Shown here: piece by piece, positions 26,189 to 34,800 of the stretch
Position numbering within the stretch: position 1 is the first letter of the stretch
Layout: the number at the start of each line of letters is the position of its first letter
DNA from: Streptomyces graminofaciens
GTDB taxonomy: Bacteria > Actinomycetota > Actinomycetes > Streptomycetales > Streptomycetaceae
Length of the DNA: 64,000 nt
Direction: 5' to 3'
NCBI RefSeq assembly: GCF_030294945.1
Contig: NZ_AP018448.1
Coordinates: 6,850,001 to 6,914,000 of the forward strand
Notes under the pieces: generated by a model
What the model was told of the DNA's origin: nothing
The model's database searches: none
Seen by the model: the letters and a program-made list of their open reading frames with translations, nothing else
Made by a program: the position numbers and the translations under genes

Positions 26189-26257
26189 GAGCGTTGCCTC
26201 CCTGTCCGGTTGGGTGGTTCCCGTCCGCTCCGGGTACCCGGACGGGCCCGCCGGTAA

Positions 26258-27556
26258 CTACCCTTCCAGAAATGCCGCCAGCGCGTTCGCGAGCAGGTAC
26301 GGGTCCTTCGCGCCGCACAGTTCGCGAGCGCTGTGCATGGAGAGGATGGCCACGCCGATGTCGACCGTCCTGATGCCGTGGCGCGCGGCGGTGATGGGGC
26401 CGATGGTCGTGCCGCAGGGCATGGAGTTGTTGGAGACGAAGGTCTGGAAGGGGACACCGGCCTTCTCGCAGGCCGCGGCGAACACCGCCCGGCCCGAACC
26501 GTCCGTGGCGTAGCGGTTGTTGACGTTCACCTTGAGGATCGGGCCGCCGTCCGCGCGCGGGTGGTGCGTCGGGTCGTGCCGCTCCGCGTAGTTGGGGTGC
26601 ACGGCGTGACCGGTGTCGGAGGAGAGACAGACCGTCCCGGCCAACGCGCGCGCCCGGTCCTCGAACGAGCCGCCGCGCGCGAACACCGAGCGCTCCAGGA
26701 CGTTGCCGAGCAGCGGGCCGTCGGCGCCCGTGTCGGACTGCGAGCCGTTCTCCTCGTGGTCGAAGGCGGCGAGCACCGGGATGTACGGCAGCGTGTCGCC
26801 GGTGGTCGCCACGGCCGCGAGGGCCGCCGTACCGGCGTGCACGGACAGGAGGTTGTCCATGCGCGGACCGGCCATCAGTTCCTTGTCGCGGCCCAGGTAG
26901 GCGGGCGGCTCGATGGAGTGGGTCATCAGGTCCCAGCCGGTCACCTGGCCCGCGGTCAGGCCCAGTTCGCCCTCCAGGAAGGCGATCAGGTCGCCGTCGC
27001 GGACGTCGTCGCCGAGGCCCCAGATGGGCTGCATGTGGCGCTGCTTGTCGAGCTTCAGGCCGTCGGAGACGACGGAACGGTCGAGGTGGATCGCGAGCTG
27101 GGGGACGCGGAGCAGTGCCCTGTCGACGTTCACGAGGCGGCTCGTGCCGTCGCGCAGCGAGAGCCGGCCGGCGAGGCCGAGGTCGCGGTCCAGCCAGGAG
27201 TTGAGCAGCGGGCCGCCGTAGAGCTCCACCGCGACCTGGCGGAAGCCGTGGGCGCCGGTGTCCGGGCGGGGTTTGACGCGGAGGTTCGGCGAGTCGGTGT
27301 GGGCGCCGACGATACGGAACGGGGTGTGCGGCTCGGCGCCCTCCGGGACGTACCAGGCGATGATCGCGCCGCCGCGCAGCACGTACTTGCCGCCGAGCGA
27401 ACCGTCCCACGCGTCCGTCTCCGCGACCTGGCGGAAGCCGGCCTTCTCCAGCCGCTCGGCGGCGTTCGCCACGGCGTGGTACGGCGAGGGGCTTGCCGAG
27501 AGGAAGGACATGAGGTCGTCGGTGTGGCCGCGATCGAAGTGTGGGGGTGTGCGCAT
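26258..27556 (-). CDS. apeB: M18 family aminopeptidase
   Basis: A 432-residue zinc exopeptidase. Family motifs are IVGAHTDSPNLRVKP (first metal His and catalytic Asp), LLNSWLDRDLGLAGRL, AAFDHEENGSQSDTGADG (Glu-Glu catalytic and metal residues), CLSSDTGHAVHPNY and the C-terminal ILSMHSARELCGAKD with the last His ligand. It removes N-terminal, often acidic, residues from peptides in the cytosol and forms dodecamers in relatives. ATG 27556 is used because AAGGTGAA lies just upstream; a GTG at 27565 would overlap this ribosome site. Confidence 0.92.
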   Translation of the reverse strand: MRTPPHFDRGHTDDLMSFLSASPSPYHAVANAAERLEKAGFRQVAETDAWDGSLGGKYVLRGGAIIAWYVPEGAEPHTPFRIVGAHTDSPNLRVKPRPDTGAHGFRQVAVELYGGPLLNSWLDRDLGLAGRLSLRDGTSRLVNVDRALLRVPQLAIHLDRSVVSDGLKLDKQRHMQPIWGLGDDVRDGDLIAFLEGELGLTAGQVTGWDLMTHSIEPPAYLGRDKELMAGPRMDNLLSVHAGTAALAAVATTGDTLPYIPVLAAFDHEENGSQSDTGADGPLLGNVLERSVFARGGSFEDRARALAGTVCLSSDTGHAVHPNYAERHDPTHHPRADGGPILKVNVNNRYATDGSGRAVFAAACEKAGVPFQTFVSNNSMPCGTTIGPITAARHGIRTVDIGVAILSMHSARELCGAKDPYLLANALAAFLEG

Positions 27557-27577
27557 GGGGTTCACCTTAACGACGTA

Positions 27578-27613
27578 CGAGGGCCCGCTCCCGGGTCTGG
27601 GAGCGGGCCCTCG
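27578..27613. terminator. Strong terminator after acyl-CoA dehydrogenase gene
   Basis: A perfect 15-bp inverted repeat (27578-27592 and 27599-27613, CGAGGGCCCGCTCCC and its complement) has the loop GGGTCT. It lies between the acyl-CoA dehydrogenase stop and the aminopeptidase start, both leftward. Confidence 0.9.
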
Positions 27614-27678
27614 TGGAGGATCGGATCCGGGCCGGTCCGTGCGTGGCCCCGCCCGCGGCTACGAGAGTTCCGGTCGTC

Positions 27679-29520
27679 CTAGAACGCCGCCTCGTCCAGC
27701 TCCATCACGTCCAGGTCCACGCCCTCGGAGAGCTTGCGGGCCAGGGTGACGCCCGGCAGGACGTTGGCCGCGAAGAACTTCGCCGCCGCGATCTTGCCCG
27801 TGTAGAACGCCACGTCCTTGGAGGACAGAGCCTTGTCGGAGGCCGTCGCCAGCTTCTCGGCGGCGACCGCGGCGCCCCTGAGGAGCAGGTAGCCGACGAC
27901 CACGTCACCGGAGGCGAGGAGCAGGCGGGTGGTGTTGAGGCCCACCTTGTAGATGTTCTTGACGTCCTGCTCGGTGGCGGCCAGGTCCGTGAGGAGGAGG
28001 CCGACGATGGCCTCCAGCTCGACCGCGGCCTTGGCGAGGTGCGCACGGGCGCCGGCCAGCTGCTCGCCGCCCTCGTCGAGCGCCAGGAACTTCTTGATCT
28101 CCTCGGCGAGGGTGTTCAGCGCCGCGCCCTGGTTGCGGACGATCTTCCGGAAGAAGAAGTCCTGGCCCTGGATCGCGGTCGTGCCCTCGTACAGGGTGTC
28201 GATCTTGGCGTCGCGGATGTACTGCTCGATCGGGTACTCCTGCAGGAAGCCGGAGCCGCCGAAGGTCTGCAGCGACTGGGCGAGCTGCTCGTAGCCCTTC
28301 TCGGAGCCGTAGCCCTTGACGATGGGCAGGAGGAGGTCGTTGAGCGCGTGCTCGGCCTTGGCGTCCTCGCCCGCCGCCTCCTTCACCGCGATGGAGTCCT
28401 GGACGGAGGCGGTGTAGAGGACGAGGGCGCGCATGCCCTCCGCGTACGCCTTCTGCGTCATCAGCGAGCGGCGGACGTCCGGGTGGTGCGTGATGGTGAC
28501 CTTGGGCGCGGTCTTGTCCATGAAGTTCGCCAGGTCGGTGCCCTGGACGCGCTCCTTGGCGTACTCCAGCGCGTTGAGGTAGCCCGTCGACAGCGTCGAG
28601 ATCGCCTTCGTGCCGACCATCATGCGGGCGAACTCGATGATCCGGAACATCTGGCGGATGCCGTCGTGCTTGTCGCCGATCAGCCAGCCCTTGGCCGGGT
28701 GACGGTCGCCGAAGGTCATCTCGCAGGTGTTGGAGGCCTTGAGGCCCATCTTGTGCTCGACGTTGGTGGCGTAGGCGCCGTTGCGCTCGCCCAGCTCGCC
28801 GGTCTCGAAGTCGAAGAGGTACTTCGGGACCATGAAGAGGGACAGGCCCTTGGTGCCGGGGCCGTGGCCCTCGGGGCGGGCGAGCACGTAGTGGAGGATG
28901 TTCTCCTCCATGTCGTGCTCACCGGAGGTGATGAACCGCTTCACACCCTCGATGTGCCAGGAGCCGTCCTCCTGCTGGATCGCCTTGGTGCGCCCGGCAC
29001 CCACGTCCGAACCGGCGTCCGGCTCGGTCAGCACCATGGTCGAACCCCAGGTCCGCTCCACCGCGATCTGGGCGATCTTCTTCTGTACGTCGTTGCCCTC
29101 GTCGTAGAGGATGCCGGCGAACGCCGGGCCGGAGGAGTACATCCACACGGCCGGGTTCGCGCCGAGGATCAGCTCCGCGTACGCCCAGATCAGGGAGGCG
29201 GGGGCGGTCGTACCGCCGATGCCCTCGGGCAGGCCGAGGCGCCAGTACTCCGACTCCATGAAGGCCTTGTAGCTCTTCTTGAAGGAGGCCGGTACCGGAG
29301 CGGTGTTCGTCTCCGGGTCGAAGACCGGCGGGTTGCGGTCGGCATCCGTGAAGGACTCCGCCAGCTCGTTCTCCGCGAGACGGGCCAGCTCCTCCAGGAT
29401 GCTCTTGGCGGTGTCCGTGTCCATCTCCGCGAACGGGCCGGTGCCGTACAGCTTGTCGCGCCCGAGGACCTCGAAGAGGTTGAACTCGATGTCGCGGAGA
29501 TTCGACTTGTAGTGCCCCAT
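27679..29520 (-). CDS. Acyl-CoA dehydrogenase, long form with C-terminal extension
   Basis: A 613-residue flavoenzyme of the larger bacterial acyl-CoA dehydrogenase branch (about 600 rather than 380 residues). Motifs include [33 protein letters not shown] and [15 protein letters not shown] [39 protein letters not shown], with the catalytic base Glu in YEGTTAIQ. The C-terminal ACDH_C-type helical domain ends [10 protein letters not shown]. It probably oxidises fatty acyl-CoA in beta-oxidation with an electron-transfer flavoprotein. ATG 29520 follows GGAG. No other beta-oxidation gene is adjacent. Confidence 0.92.
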   Translation of the reverse strand: MGHYKSNLRDIEFNLFEVLGRDKLYGTGPFAEMDTDTAKSILEELARLAENELAESFTDADRNPPVFDPETNTAPVPASFKKSYKAFMESEYWRLGLPEGIGGTTAPASLIWAYAELILGANPAVWMYSSGPAFAGILYDEGNDVQKKIAQIAVERTWGSTMVLTEPDAGSDVGAGRTKAIQQEDGSWHIEGVKRFITSGEHDMEENILHYVLARPEGHGPGTKGLSLFMVPKYLFDFETGELGERNGAYATNVEHKMGLKASNTCEMTFGDRHPAKGWLIGDKHDGIRQMFRIIEFARMMVGTKAISTLSTGYLNALEYAKERVQGTDLANFMDKTAPKVTITHHPDVRRSLMTQKAYAEGMRALVLYTASVQDSIAVKEAAGEDAKAEHALNDLLLPIVKGYGSEKGYEQLAQSLQTFGGSGFLQEYPIEQYIRDAKIDTLYEGTTAIQGQDFFFRKIVRNQGAALNTLAEEIKKFLALDEGGEQLAGARAHLAKAAVELEAIVGLLLTDLAATEQDVKNIYKVGLNTTRLLLASGDVVVGYLLLRGAAVAAEKLATASDKALSSKDVAFYTGKIAAAKFFAANVLPGVTLARKLSEGVDLDVMELDEAAF

Positions 29521-29671
29521 GGCGACGGCTCCGTAAGAGAGAGATCGGCGAGGCACTGGATCCTCGCGCTAGTTCACGTACCAACAAGTAGCTTCTATGT
29601 CGATGATGCTACCCACCGGTAATAAGAAGCAACCCCGAATGGGCCATCTGTGACTCGTTACGCTTTGCGCC

Positions 29672-30163
29672 ATGTACGGCTACGACCAGAGCGCTGGCAC
29701 CCAGCAGCAGTACGCCCAGCCGCAGCAGCAGATGCCGGGGCAGATGCCCGGCGGCCCCATGGGCGGCGGCTACGGGCAGCAGCCGCCGCTGTACCCCGAG
29801 CCGTCCCCGCCCTCCCTCGCGGACGCGGTGCGCGCCTTCACCACCGGGCAGCTGGCCGCGGAGGACTTCCAGCAGGTCTTCGCGACGTCGAAGGTCTACT
29901 GCCCGCGCGGCGACAACCCCGGGTTCCTGGCCCTGCACAACACCCAGCAGCCGGTGATCCCCATGTTCACCTCGCTCAAGGAGCTGCGCCGGTACGCCGG
30001 CAAGGAGTCCAAGTACTTCGTGATCACCGGCGCCGAGGTGATCGACCTCCTGCCGACCGGCTACGGCTTCGTCCTCGACATGGAGGGCGAGCACCGGATG
30101 GTCTTCGACGCGAAGGCCGTGGAGCAGATGGTGGAGTTCGCGATGCGGCGGATGTACGGCTAG
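29672..30163 (+). CDS. SseB-like domain protein
   Basis: A 163-residue protein. A Gln/Gly/Pro/Tyr-rich disordered N-terminus of about 45 residues precedes an SseB N-terminal-type domain (LADAVRAFTTGQLAAEDFQQVFATSKVYCPRGDNPGFLALHNTQQPVIPMFTSLKELRRYAGKESKYFVITGAEVIDLLPTGYGFVLDMEGEHRMVFDAKAVEQM). Related domains occur near type VII secretion and envelope genes in actinobacteria, but the molecular role is unknown. The start ATG 29672 is short of a clear ribosome site. Confidence 0.78.
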   Translation: MYGYDQSAGTQQQYAQPQQQMPGQMPGGPMGGGYGQQPPLYPEPSPPSLADAVRAFTTGQLAAEDFQQVFATSKVYCPRGDNPGFLALHNTQQPVIPMFTSLKELRRYAGKESKYFVITGAEVIDLLPTGYGFVLDMEGEHRMVFDAKAVEQMVEFAMRRMYG

Positions 30164-30167
30164 ACGC

Positions 30168-30230
30168 CGTTGCTTCGCAGAAGGCTGCGGGCCGTTGCTT
30201 TGCGGACGGCCGGACGTCGTTGCTTCGCAG
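30168..30230. repeat. CGTTGCTTCGCAG direct repeats, 25-bp period
   Basis: CGTTGCTTCGCAG occurs at 30168-30180 and 30218-30230, with a two-mismatch copy at 30193-30205. They lie between the SseB-like stop and the following terminator. No function is apparent. Confidence 0.75.
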
Positions 30231-30262
30231 ACAGCTGACGGCCACCGCTTGGGCGGGGCGGG

Positions 30263-30288
30263 CGCCCGGAGGGAATGTCCTCCGGGCG
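30263..30288. terminator. Terminator after SseB-like gene
   Basis: CGCCCGGAGG (30263-30272), loop GAATGT and CCTCCGGGCG (30279-30288) form a perfect 10-bp stem before the pirin promoter region. Confidence 0.83.
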
Positions 30289-30318
30289 TTCGTCGTTGGG
30301 GCTGGCAGAAAGTTCAAT

Positions 30319-30347
30319 GCTCAACTAAACTGAGCGCACAAGGAGGT
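30319..30347 (+). promoter_or_regulatory. Pirin promoter/operator and ribosome site
   Basis: GCTCA-ACTAAAC-TGAGC (30319-30335) is an interrupted palindrome containing TAAACT, a possible -10 box. AAGGAGGT (30340-30347) is a near-perfect ribosome site seven bases before ATG 30354. After insertion of the mobile element, this promoter faces the element's own pirin gene. Confidence 0.5.
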
Positions 30348-30353
30348 ACCGAC

Positions 30354-30620
30354 ATGCCTGCAGTGACCGTCGAGAACCCGCTGACCCTGCCCCGTGTCGC
30401 GGCGTCGGCCGACGCCGTCGCCCGCCCGGTGCTCGCCGTGACGACCGCCCCCAGCGGCTTCGAGGGCGAGGGCTTCCCGGTCCGCCGTGCGTTCGCCGGG
30501 ATCAACTACCGCCACCTCGACCCGTTCATCATGATGGACCAGATGGGCGAGGTGGACTACGCCCCGGGGGAGCCGAAGGACTCTATCAGTTGGGGGAGTG
30601 TCCCGACGGATGCTCGCTGA
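30354..30620 (+). pseudogene. Pirin, host 5' fragment cut by element insertion
   Basis: The first 75 codons of a pirin gene (MPAVTVENPLTLPRVAAS through GEVDYAPGEPK) are intact from ATG 30354 with a strong ribosome site. After the AAGG core at 30576-30579 the frame enters element DNA, adds 13 foreign residues (DSISWGSVPTDAR) and stops at 30620. The missing remainder is at 46807-47552. Joining 30354-30579 to 46807-47552 gives 972 bases, exactly 323 codons plus stop, with the Glu-Pro-Lys-Gly-Thr-Pro-Trp junction seen in the intact copy at 30657. The cupin active-site residues lie in the missing part, so this fragment is not functional. Confidence 0.92.
30570..30600. other. attL: attL of the integrated element
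   Basis: The left half (up to 30579) is host pirin sequence. The right half, ACTCTATCAGTTGGGGGAG, is element DNA. The shared core is AAGG (30576-30579), repeated at 46803-46806. The CAGTTGGGGG arm matches my memory of the phiC31 attP right arm. Confidence 0.85.
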
Positions 30621-30656
30621 CCTGCGGAAACTTCCACCAAGAGGAGAGTCGGACCC

Positions 30657-31628
30657 ATGCCTGCTGTAACCGTCGACAACCCCTTGACCCTCCCGCGCGT
30701 GGCCGCGTCGGTCGATGCCGTGGCCCGTCCTGTGCTTGCTGTGACGACCGCGCCGAGTGGCTTCGAAGGTGAAGGTTTCCCCGTTCGCCGTGCGTTCGCG
30801 GGGATCAACTACCGTCATCTGGACCCGTTCATCATGATGGATCAGATGGGTGAGGTTGAGTATCAGCCTGGGGAACCGAAAGGGACCCCGTGGCACCCGC
30901 ACCGCGGCTTCGAGACCGTCACCTACATCATCGACGGGATCTTCGACCACCAGGACAGCCAGGGCGGTGGCGGCACCATCACCAACGGCGACACCCAGTG
31001 GATGACGGCCGGCTCGGGCCTCCTCCACATCGAGGCGCCGCCGGAGTCCCTCGTCATGTCCGGCGGTCTCTTCCATGGCCTGCAACTGTGGGTGAACCTG
31101 CCGGCCAAGGACAAGATGATGGCGCCGCGCTACCAGGACATCCGCGGCGGGCACGTGCAGCTGCTCACCACCCCTGACGGCGGCGCGCTGCTGCGGGTCA
31201 TCGCCGGTGAGTTGGACGGGCACGCGGGGCCCGGCATCACCCACACCCCGATCACCATGGTCCACGCGACCCTCGCGCCCGGCGCGGAGCTCACTCTTCC
31301 GTGGCGGGAGGACTTCAACGGCCTGGCGTACGTCCTCGCGGGCAAGGGCGCGGTCGGCGCGGAGCGCCGCCCGATCCATCTGGGGCAGACCGCGGTCTTC
31401 GGCGCGGGCTCCTCGCTGACGGTCCGCGCGGACGAGAAGCAGGACGCGAACACGCCGGACATGGAGGTCGTGCTGCTGGGCGGACAGCCGATCCGTGAGC
31501 CGATGGCGCACTACGGCCCGTTCGTCATGAACACCAAGGACGAGCTGCAGCAGGCGTTCGAGGACTTCCAGAAGGGGCGGCTGGGAACGATCCCGGCAGT
31601 GCACGGCATGTCCGAGGGCGGACTGTAG
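30657..31628 (+). CDS. Pirin family protein, complete copy carried by the element
   Basis: A 323-residue bicupin. The N-terminal cupin has the metal-binding residues in TPWHPHRGFETVTYIIDG (His, His) and later H and E of GSGLLHIEAPPES. A C-terminal pirin domain follows (THTPITMVHATLAPGAELTLPW...). Relatives are nuclear cofactors or quercetinase-like dioxygenases. It begins 78 bases inside attL, in line with the host pirin promoter, with AAGAGGAGAG upstream. Codons 1-75 carry about 35 synonymous changes from the host 5' fragment and favour A/T-ending codons, but only four amino acid changes. From codon 76 on it closely follows the host 3' fragment. It probably replaces the gene that insertion destroys. 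Confidence 0.93.
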   Translation: MPAVTVDNPLTLPRVAASVDAVARPVLAVTTAPSGFEGEGFPVRRAFAGINYRHLDPFIMMDQMGEVEYQPGEPKGTPWHPHRGFETVTYIIDGIFDHQDSQGGGGTITNGDTQWMTAGSGLLHIEAPPESLVMSGGLFHGLQLWVNLPAKDKMMAPRYQDIRGGHVQLLTTPDGGALLRVIAGELDGHAGPGITHTPITMVHATLAPGAELTLPWREDFNGLAYVLAGKGAVGAERRPIHLGQTAVFGAGSSLTVRADEKQDANTPDMEVVLLGGQPIREPMAHYGPFVMNTKDELQQAFEDFQKGRLGTIPAVHGMSEGGL

Positions 31629-31921
31629 GGATCACTACGGCCGCATGTGGACGAGTCCACCCGGAAAGGGGTGAGGCTCGTCCGCGCTCGAAGCCGCCTT
31701 CTTGGTCTCCTAGTAATGGGCCGGGTCGGTGACCTGCGGGAATCTTTCCTGTGGGGCGCTGGCCTGGCCTTTTGGCGATTGTTGGCGATGGCGTGCGACG
31801 GTCTTGATCGGGTGTTCTGCGGACTGTGTGCGGACTGCGGGATGTCCGCTCGCTCATCCGCGTAACTTTCGCGTGGCGCCGGACACAAACATGGTGAAGC
31901 CATTGTGTGGGGAGGGTGGGC

Positions 31922-32467
31922 GTGAGCAGACCGATGGACGACCCGCAGGGGTTCGAGGAGGTCTACCGGCGTACCTACCTGCCCGTGCTGCGGTTCCTGC
32001 GCAGGCGTCTGCCGGCGAATGCGGCTGAAGACGCGGCGGCAGAGGTGTTCTTGGCGGCTTGGCGGAACCGACACGAACTTCGCGGCAAGGAATTGCCCTG
32101 GCTGTACGGCATCGCTCGTCGCGTCGTGGCCAACACCGTACGAGCGCGAGGTCGCGCTGATCGTCTGGATGACCGTATACGCGCCCATCACGACGATGGG
32201 GTCGAACCTGCGGCCGAGGAAGCGGTCCTGCACAGGCTGGGGGCACGAGGCGCCTTGGGGCGCCTTCCGGAACACGAGCAGGAGGTGCTCCTCCTCGTGG
32301 CCTGGGACGGGCTGTCCGTGCGGGACGCGGCCAAAGTGATGGGCTGTAGCTCGGGAGCGTTCAGGGTCCGTATGCACCGCGCACGTCGAATGTTGGAGGC
32401 GGCGGTGGCCGCGGACGAAATTCAGGTACCCGAGGCAAGACTGCCGGTGGACGGGAGGACACGGTGA
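31922..32467 (+). CDS. ECF-subfamily RNA polymerase sigma factor
   Basis: A 181-residue sigma-70-like factor with only regions 2 and 4. Region 2 is FEEVYRRTYLPVLRFLRRRLPANAAEDAAAEVFLAAWRNRHELRGKELPWLYGIARRVVANTVRARGR. Region 4 is LGRLPEHEQEVLLLVAWDGLSVRDAAKVMGCSSGAFRVRMHRARRML. GTG 31922 follows GGGGAGG. The 293 bases upstream hold no gene and should contain its promoter. It overlaps the next gene by GTGA, so the membrane protein downstream is its likely partner or anti-sigma-type regulator. It is the first cargo gene after pirin. Confidence 0.9.
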   Translation: MSRPMDDPQGFEEVYRRTYLPVLRFLRRRLPANAAEDAAAEVFLAAWRNRHELRGKELPWLYGIARRVVANTVRARGRADRLDDRIRAHHDDGVEPAAEEAVLHRLGARGALGRLPEHEQEVLLLVAWDGLSVRDAAKVMGCSSGAFRVRMHRARRMLEAAVAADEIQVPEARLPVDGRTR

Positions 32468-33546
32468 AGGGCGATCTCAGGAAGGTGCGGGAGATGGCGC
32501 CTCCCGACCCGCAGGCCCGGTTCGGCCGGGACGGTGTGCTTCCGGACCGCGCCGAGCGGGAACTGGCGGTGCTGCTGGCCGCCGCGGAACAGACCGCTCC
32601 GCACCACCGCACGGGCATGTCCCGTCGGAGGGTTCTGCTGGCAGGCGGGGCGGTGGCAGCGGGCACCGCCGTGGCCGCGTCCGGTGAGCTGGGCCGATTG
32701 CTGGGCGCAGAGGGAGTGGAGGCGCAAGCGATGACGACACCACCGGTTCTTGACCTGCGCAGGATTGCCGGCAGGTCGCCGCACGACGTGCTGAGCCAAC
32801 TGGCCGAGAAGGTCGGCGAACTCGCTCCGGACACAGTGCACGGCCCGTACTTGTACACCAAGAGCTGGGGTTGGGCGCTGAACTCCGCCGGTGACGTCCC
32901 GGGAGGCGTCGCCAACGCTGCGGTCCCGACCGTGACGGAGCAATGGATCAACACCTCCGACGGGGCGGGCCGCGAGCGCCGGAAGTACGGCAAGCCGTAC
33001 TTCCCCAACCCGGACCAGGAACGGGATGCCAGGGAGGCAGGGCTGATCGAGGGCAAGGGCCTCAAGGACACGACGTACGGCCCGGGCCACTTCGCGCAGG
33101 ACTCCGAGTGGGAGGTGCTCCTGCCCTTCTCGACCGATCCGGATCGGCTGCTCGCGCAACTGAAGGAGGTCAACTGGGAAGGCGGGCGATTGATCTGGGG
33201 CGTCTCCGCCATGCTCGACACTGCTCAACGAGCCTCGGGTGGCGTCATCGAACCGGCGCTGCGCGCGGCAGCGCTACGGGTCCTCGCCAACCAGACCGAC
33301 GTGACGCTCGCGACGACAACCACCTGGCACGGCCGGCAAGCCCTCGCCGTCACGCAGGAGGGCAGGCACAAAGCAGCGACATTCAGGGACTCCCTGCTCC
33401 TTGACCCGGCGACCGGCTATCCGCTGGGCGGCGAGGAAGCACTGCTCGGCGACCCGCTGAAACTGAATATTGCAGTCCCGGGCACCGTGTCGGTGAATGA
33501 GATCCTGTCACGCGGCACGGCAAAGGACAGCAAGCACAGGGCATGA
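32464..33546 (+). CDS. CU044_5270-like membrane/exported protein paired with sigma factor
   Basis: A 360-residue protein translationally coupled to the ECF sigma gene. A cytosolic N-terminus of about 50 residues (with AERELAVLLAAAEQT) precedes a twin-arginine-like segment SRRRVLLAGGAVAAGTAVAAS (about 53-73), which may be a Tat signal or a single anchor. An extracellular domain of about 270 residues follows, rich in beta structure (HGPYLYTKSWGWAL..., VTEQWINTSDG..., ALAVTQEGRHKAATFRDSLLLDPATGYPLGGEEAL). This arrangement is typical of the CU044_5270 family found beside actinobacterial ECF factors. A role as sensor or anti-sigma factor is inferred, not shown. Confidence 0.75.
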   Translation: MKGDLRKVREMAPPDPQARFGRDGVLPDRAERELAVLLAAAEQTAPHHRTGMSRRRVLLAGGAVAAGTAVAASGELGRLLGAEGVEAQAMTTPPVLDLRRIAGRSPHDVLSQLAEKVGELAPDTVHGPYLYTKSWGWALNSAGDVPGGVANAAVPTVTEQWINTSDGAGRERRKYGKPYFPNPDQERDAREAGLIEGKGLKDTTYGPGHFAQDSEWEVLLPFSTDPDRLLAQLKEVNWEGGRLIWGVSAMLDTAQRASGGVIEPALRAAALRVLANQTDVTLATTTTWHGRQALAVTQEGRHKAATFRDSLLLDPATGYPLGGEEALLGDPLKLNIAVPGTVSVNEILSRGTAKDSKHRA

Positions 33547-33553
33547 TGCGAAG

Positions 33554-33592
33554 CGATGCGCCCGCAGGGCCGTTGGCCTTGCGGGCGCATCG
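33554..33592. terminator. Terminator between convergent element genes
   Basis: CGATGCGCCCGCAGGGCC pairs with GGCCTTGCGGGCGCATCG (33554-33571, 33575-33592) around GTT, with one G-T pair. The stem of about 18 bp serves the rightward and leftward genes. Confidence 0.88.
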
Positions 33593-33619
33593 ACTCAAGA
33601 GCGGTGCTTCATGCCTTCG

Positions 33620-34360
33620 TCAGGGGCAGGCTACGACGAATCGAGCCTTGTTGTTGTCGGACGAGGCTACCTGTGCGTTCTTGCTGATTCCTTCGCGCAT
33701 GGTCCAGAGATGGGCCATGCCCCCGGTGTAGACGCGGATGTCGTCCAGCCACCCCGTGTTGACCCACGACGTGACTTTCTTGGAGAATCCCCAGTCGGCA
33801 AGGTCGATGAATTCACCGTCGCAGTAGGGATGGCTCCACTGCAAGCGCCGAGGAATAGGACTGGCGCTGCTGGAGACGCCCTTGTTGAAGTTCTTGTAGT
33901 TGTAGAAACAGTACCAGCGGACGAAATTGCCCATCGGGCACCCTTCCACCTTCTCATCCTGGATGCCGCCCTCAGATCGAGCGACTGTGCCGGCTGCCTG
34001 GGCGTCGTTGTCCAGCTCGCTGTACAGAGCTTCGAGAGCTGCGCTCGGTTCGGGGTTCGAGTCCTCACCGAGGCCGAAGACCAGTACGGGGGCGGCGCTG
34101 TCGCCCCATACGAGTTCGTTGGCGCTGATCTGCCGTCCGCCCGGCACCTGTGCCAGTTGCTCGTCGATTTCGGCTTGGAGGGCCACCTGCTCCTCGTCGC
34201 TGAGCGCCTCGACGTTGGCTCTGTCATCGGCTGCCGCGACCGTGGGCAGGGTTCTGGAGTTGCTCGCCGACGCGCTGACCGTCCCCGCGGCCAGGAGTCC
34301 CAACAACGCGCATATCCCGAGTATGAGTCTCATGGGATGACGTAAGTGACTGAAGGACAC
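33620..34360 (-). CDS. Secreted protein, peptidase inhibitor I36-like C-terminus
   Basis: A 246-residue protein. A hydrophobic signal segment (MRLILGICALLGLLAAGTVSASAS) follows nine leading residues from GTG 34360, which has AGGAGA upstream; ATG 34333 is a shorter choice. The middle is acidic and helical (ANVEALSDEEQVALQAEIDEQLAQVP). The C-terminal half, CPMGNFVRWYCFYNYKNFNKG...CDGEFIDLADWGFSKKVTSWVNTGWLDDIRVYTG, resembles the crystallin-like fold of Streptomyces metalloproteinase inhibitors (family I36), including paired Cys residues. This assignment is from pattern only. It ends convergent with the sigma factor pair. Confidence 0.6.
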   Translation of the reverse strand: MSFSHLRHPMRLILGICALLGLLAAGTVSASASNSRTLPTVAAADDRANVEALSDEEQVALQAEIDEQLAQVPGGRQISANELVWGDSAAPVLVFGLGEDSNPEPSAALEALYSELDNDAQAAGTVARSEGGIQDEKVEGCPMGNFVRWYCFYNYKNFNKGVSSSASPIPRRLQWSHPYCDGEFIDLADWGFSKKVTSWVNTGWLDDIRVYTGGMAHLWTMREGISKNAQVASSDNNKARFVVACP

Positions 34361-34800
34361 CGATTCTCCTCTGCATGATCCGGCGTGGACATGCCGAGGC
34401 TAGGCATCGGTTGAGGTGTTAATCAAGCGGCATTACTTATTGACGTCAAGTGGTTCTTGATCGTTCCGGATGGGTGTTAAATCAAGTCTTGCTGGCCGAT
34501 TCTGTTCGCTTGAAAATGGCCAACCGTGTCATGGTCGATCCGCAATTCCATGGTCCAGGATGTAGCTTATGGCGCTTTTTCTGGGTGGAGGCCCTGGTGG
34601 AACCTCTCATTCCTTCGAATTCTTGCCAAGCATGGCGAAAAATTTTATTGAGGTGGTCATTCCCTCTTGGGGAAATCGTCTGGCGTGTGGTTCTGAATCG
34701 GCGGCCGGATTGATTGGATCGAGCGTGGATGCCCCGGCATATTCCCTGTCTTGTCCCCGAGCCTGAGCTGCGGACAAGACAGAGAGTGGCTCGAACTCCT
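34361..34800. other. 440-base gene-free, AT-richer stretch in the element
   Basis: I find no convincing gene. Short frames exist on both strands (for example 34450-34713), but they lack ribosome sites and Streptomyces codon bias. Base composition is clearly lower in G+C than the flanks, with runs such as AAAAATTTTATT near 34637. It may hold the promoter of the secreted protein and be remnant DNA. Confidence 0.5.

Noticed and set aside
34450..34713. An 87-codon plus-strand frame in the AT-rich island.
   Set aside because: No ribosome site, no Streptomyces codon bias, no recognisable motif, and it overlaps an equally weak opposite frame.
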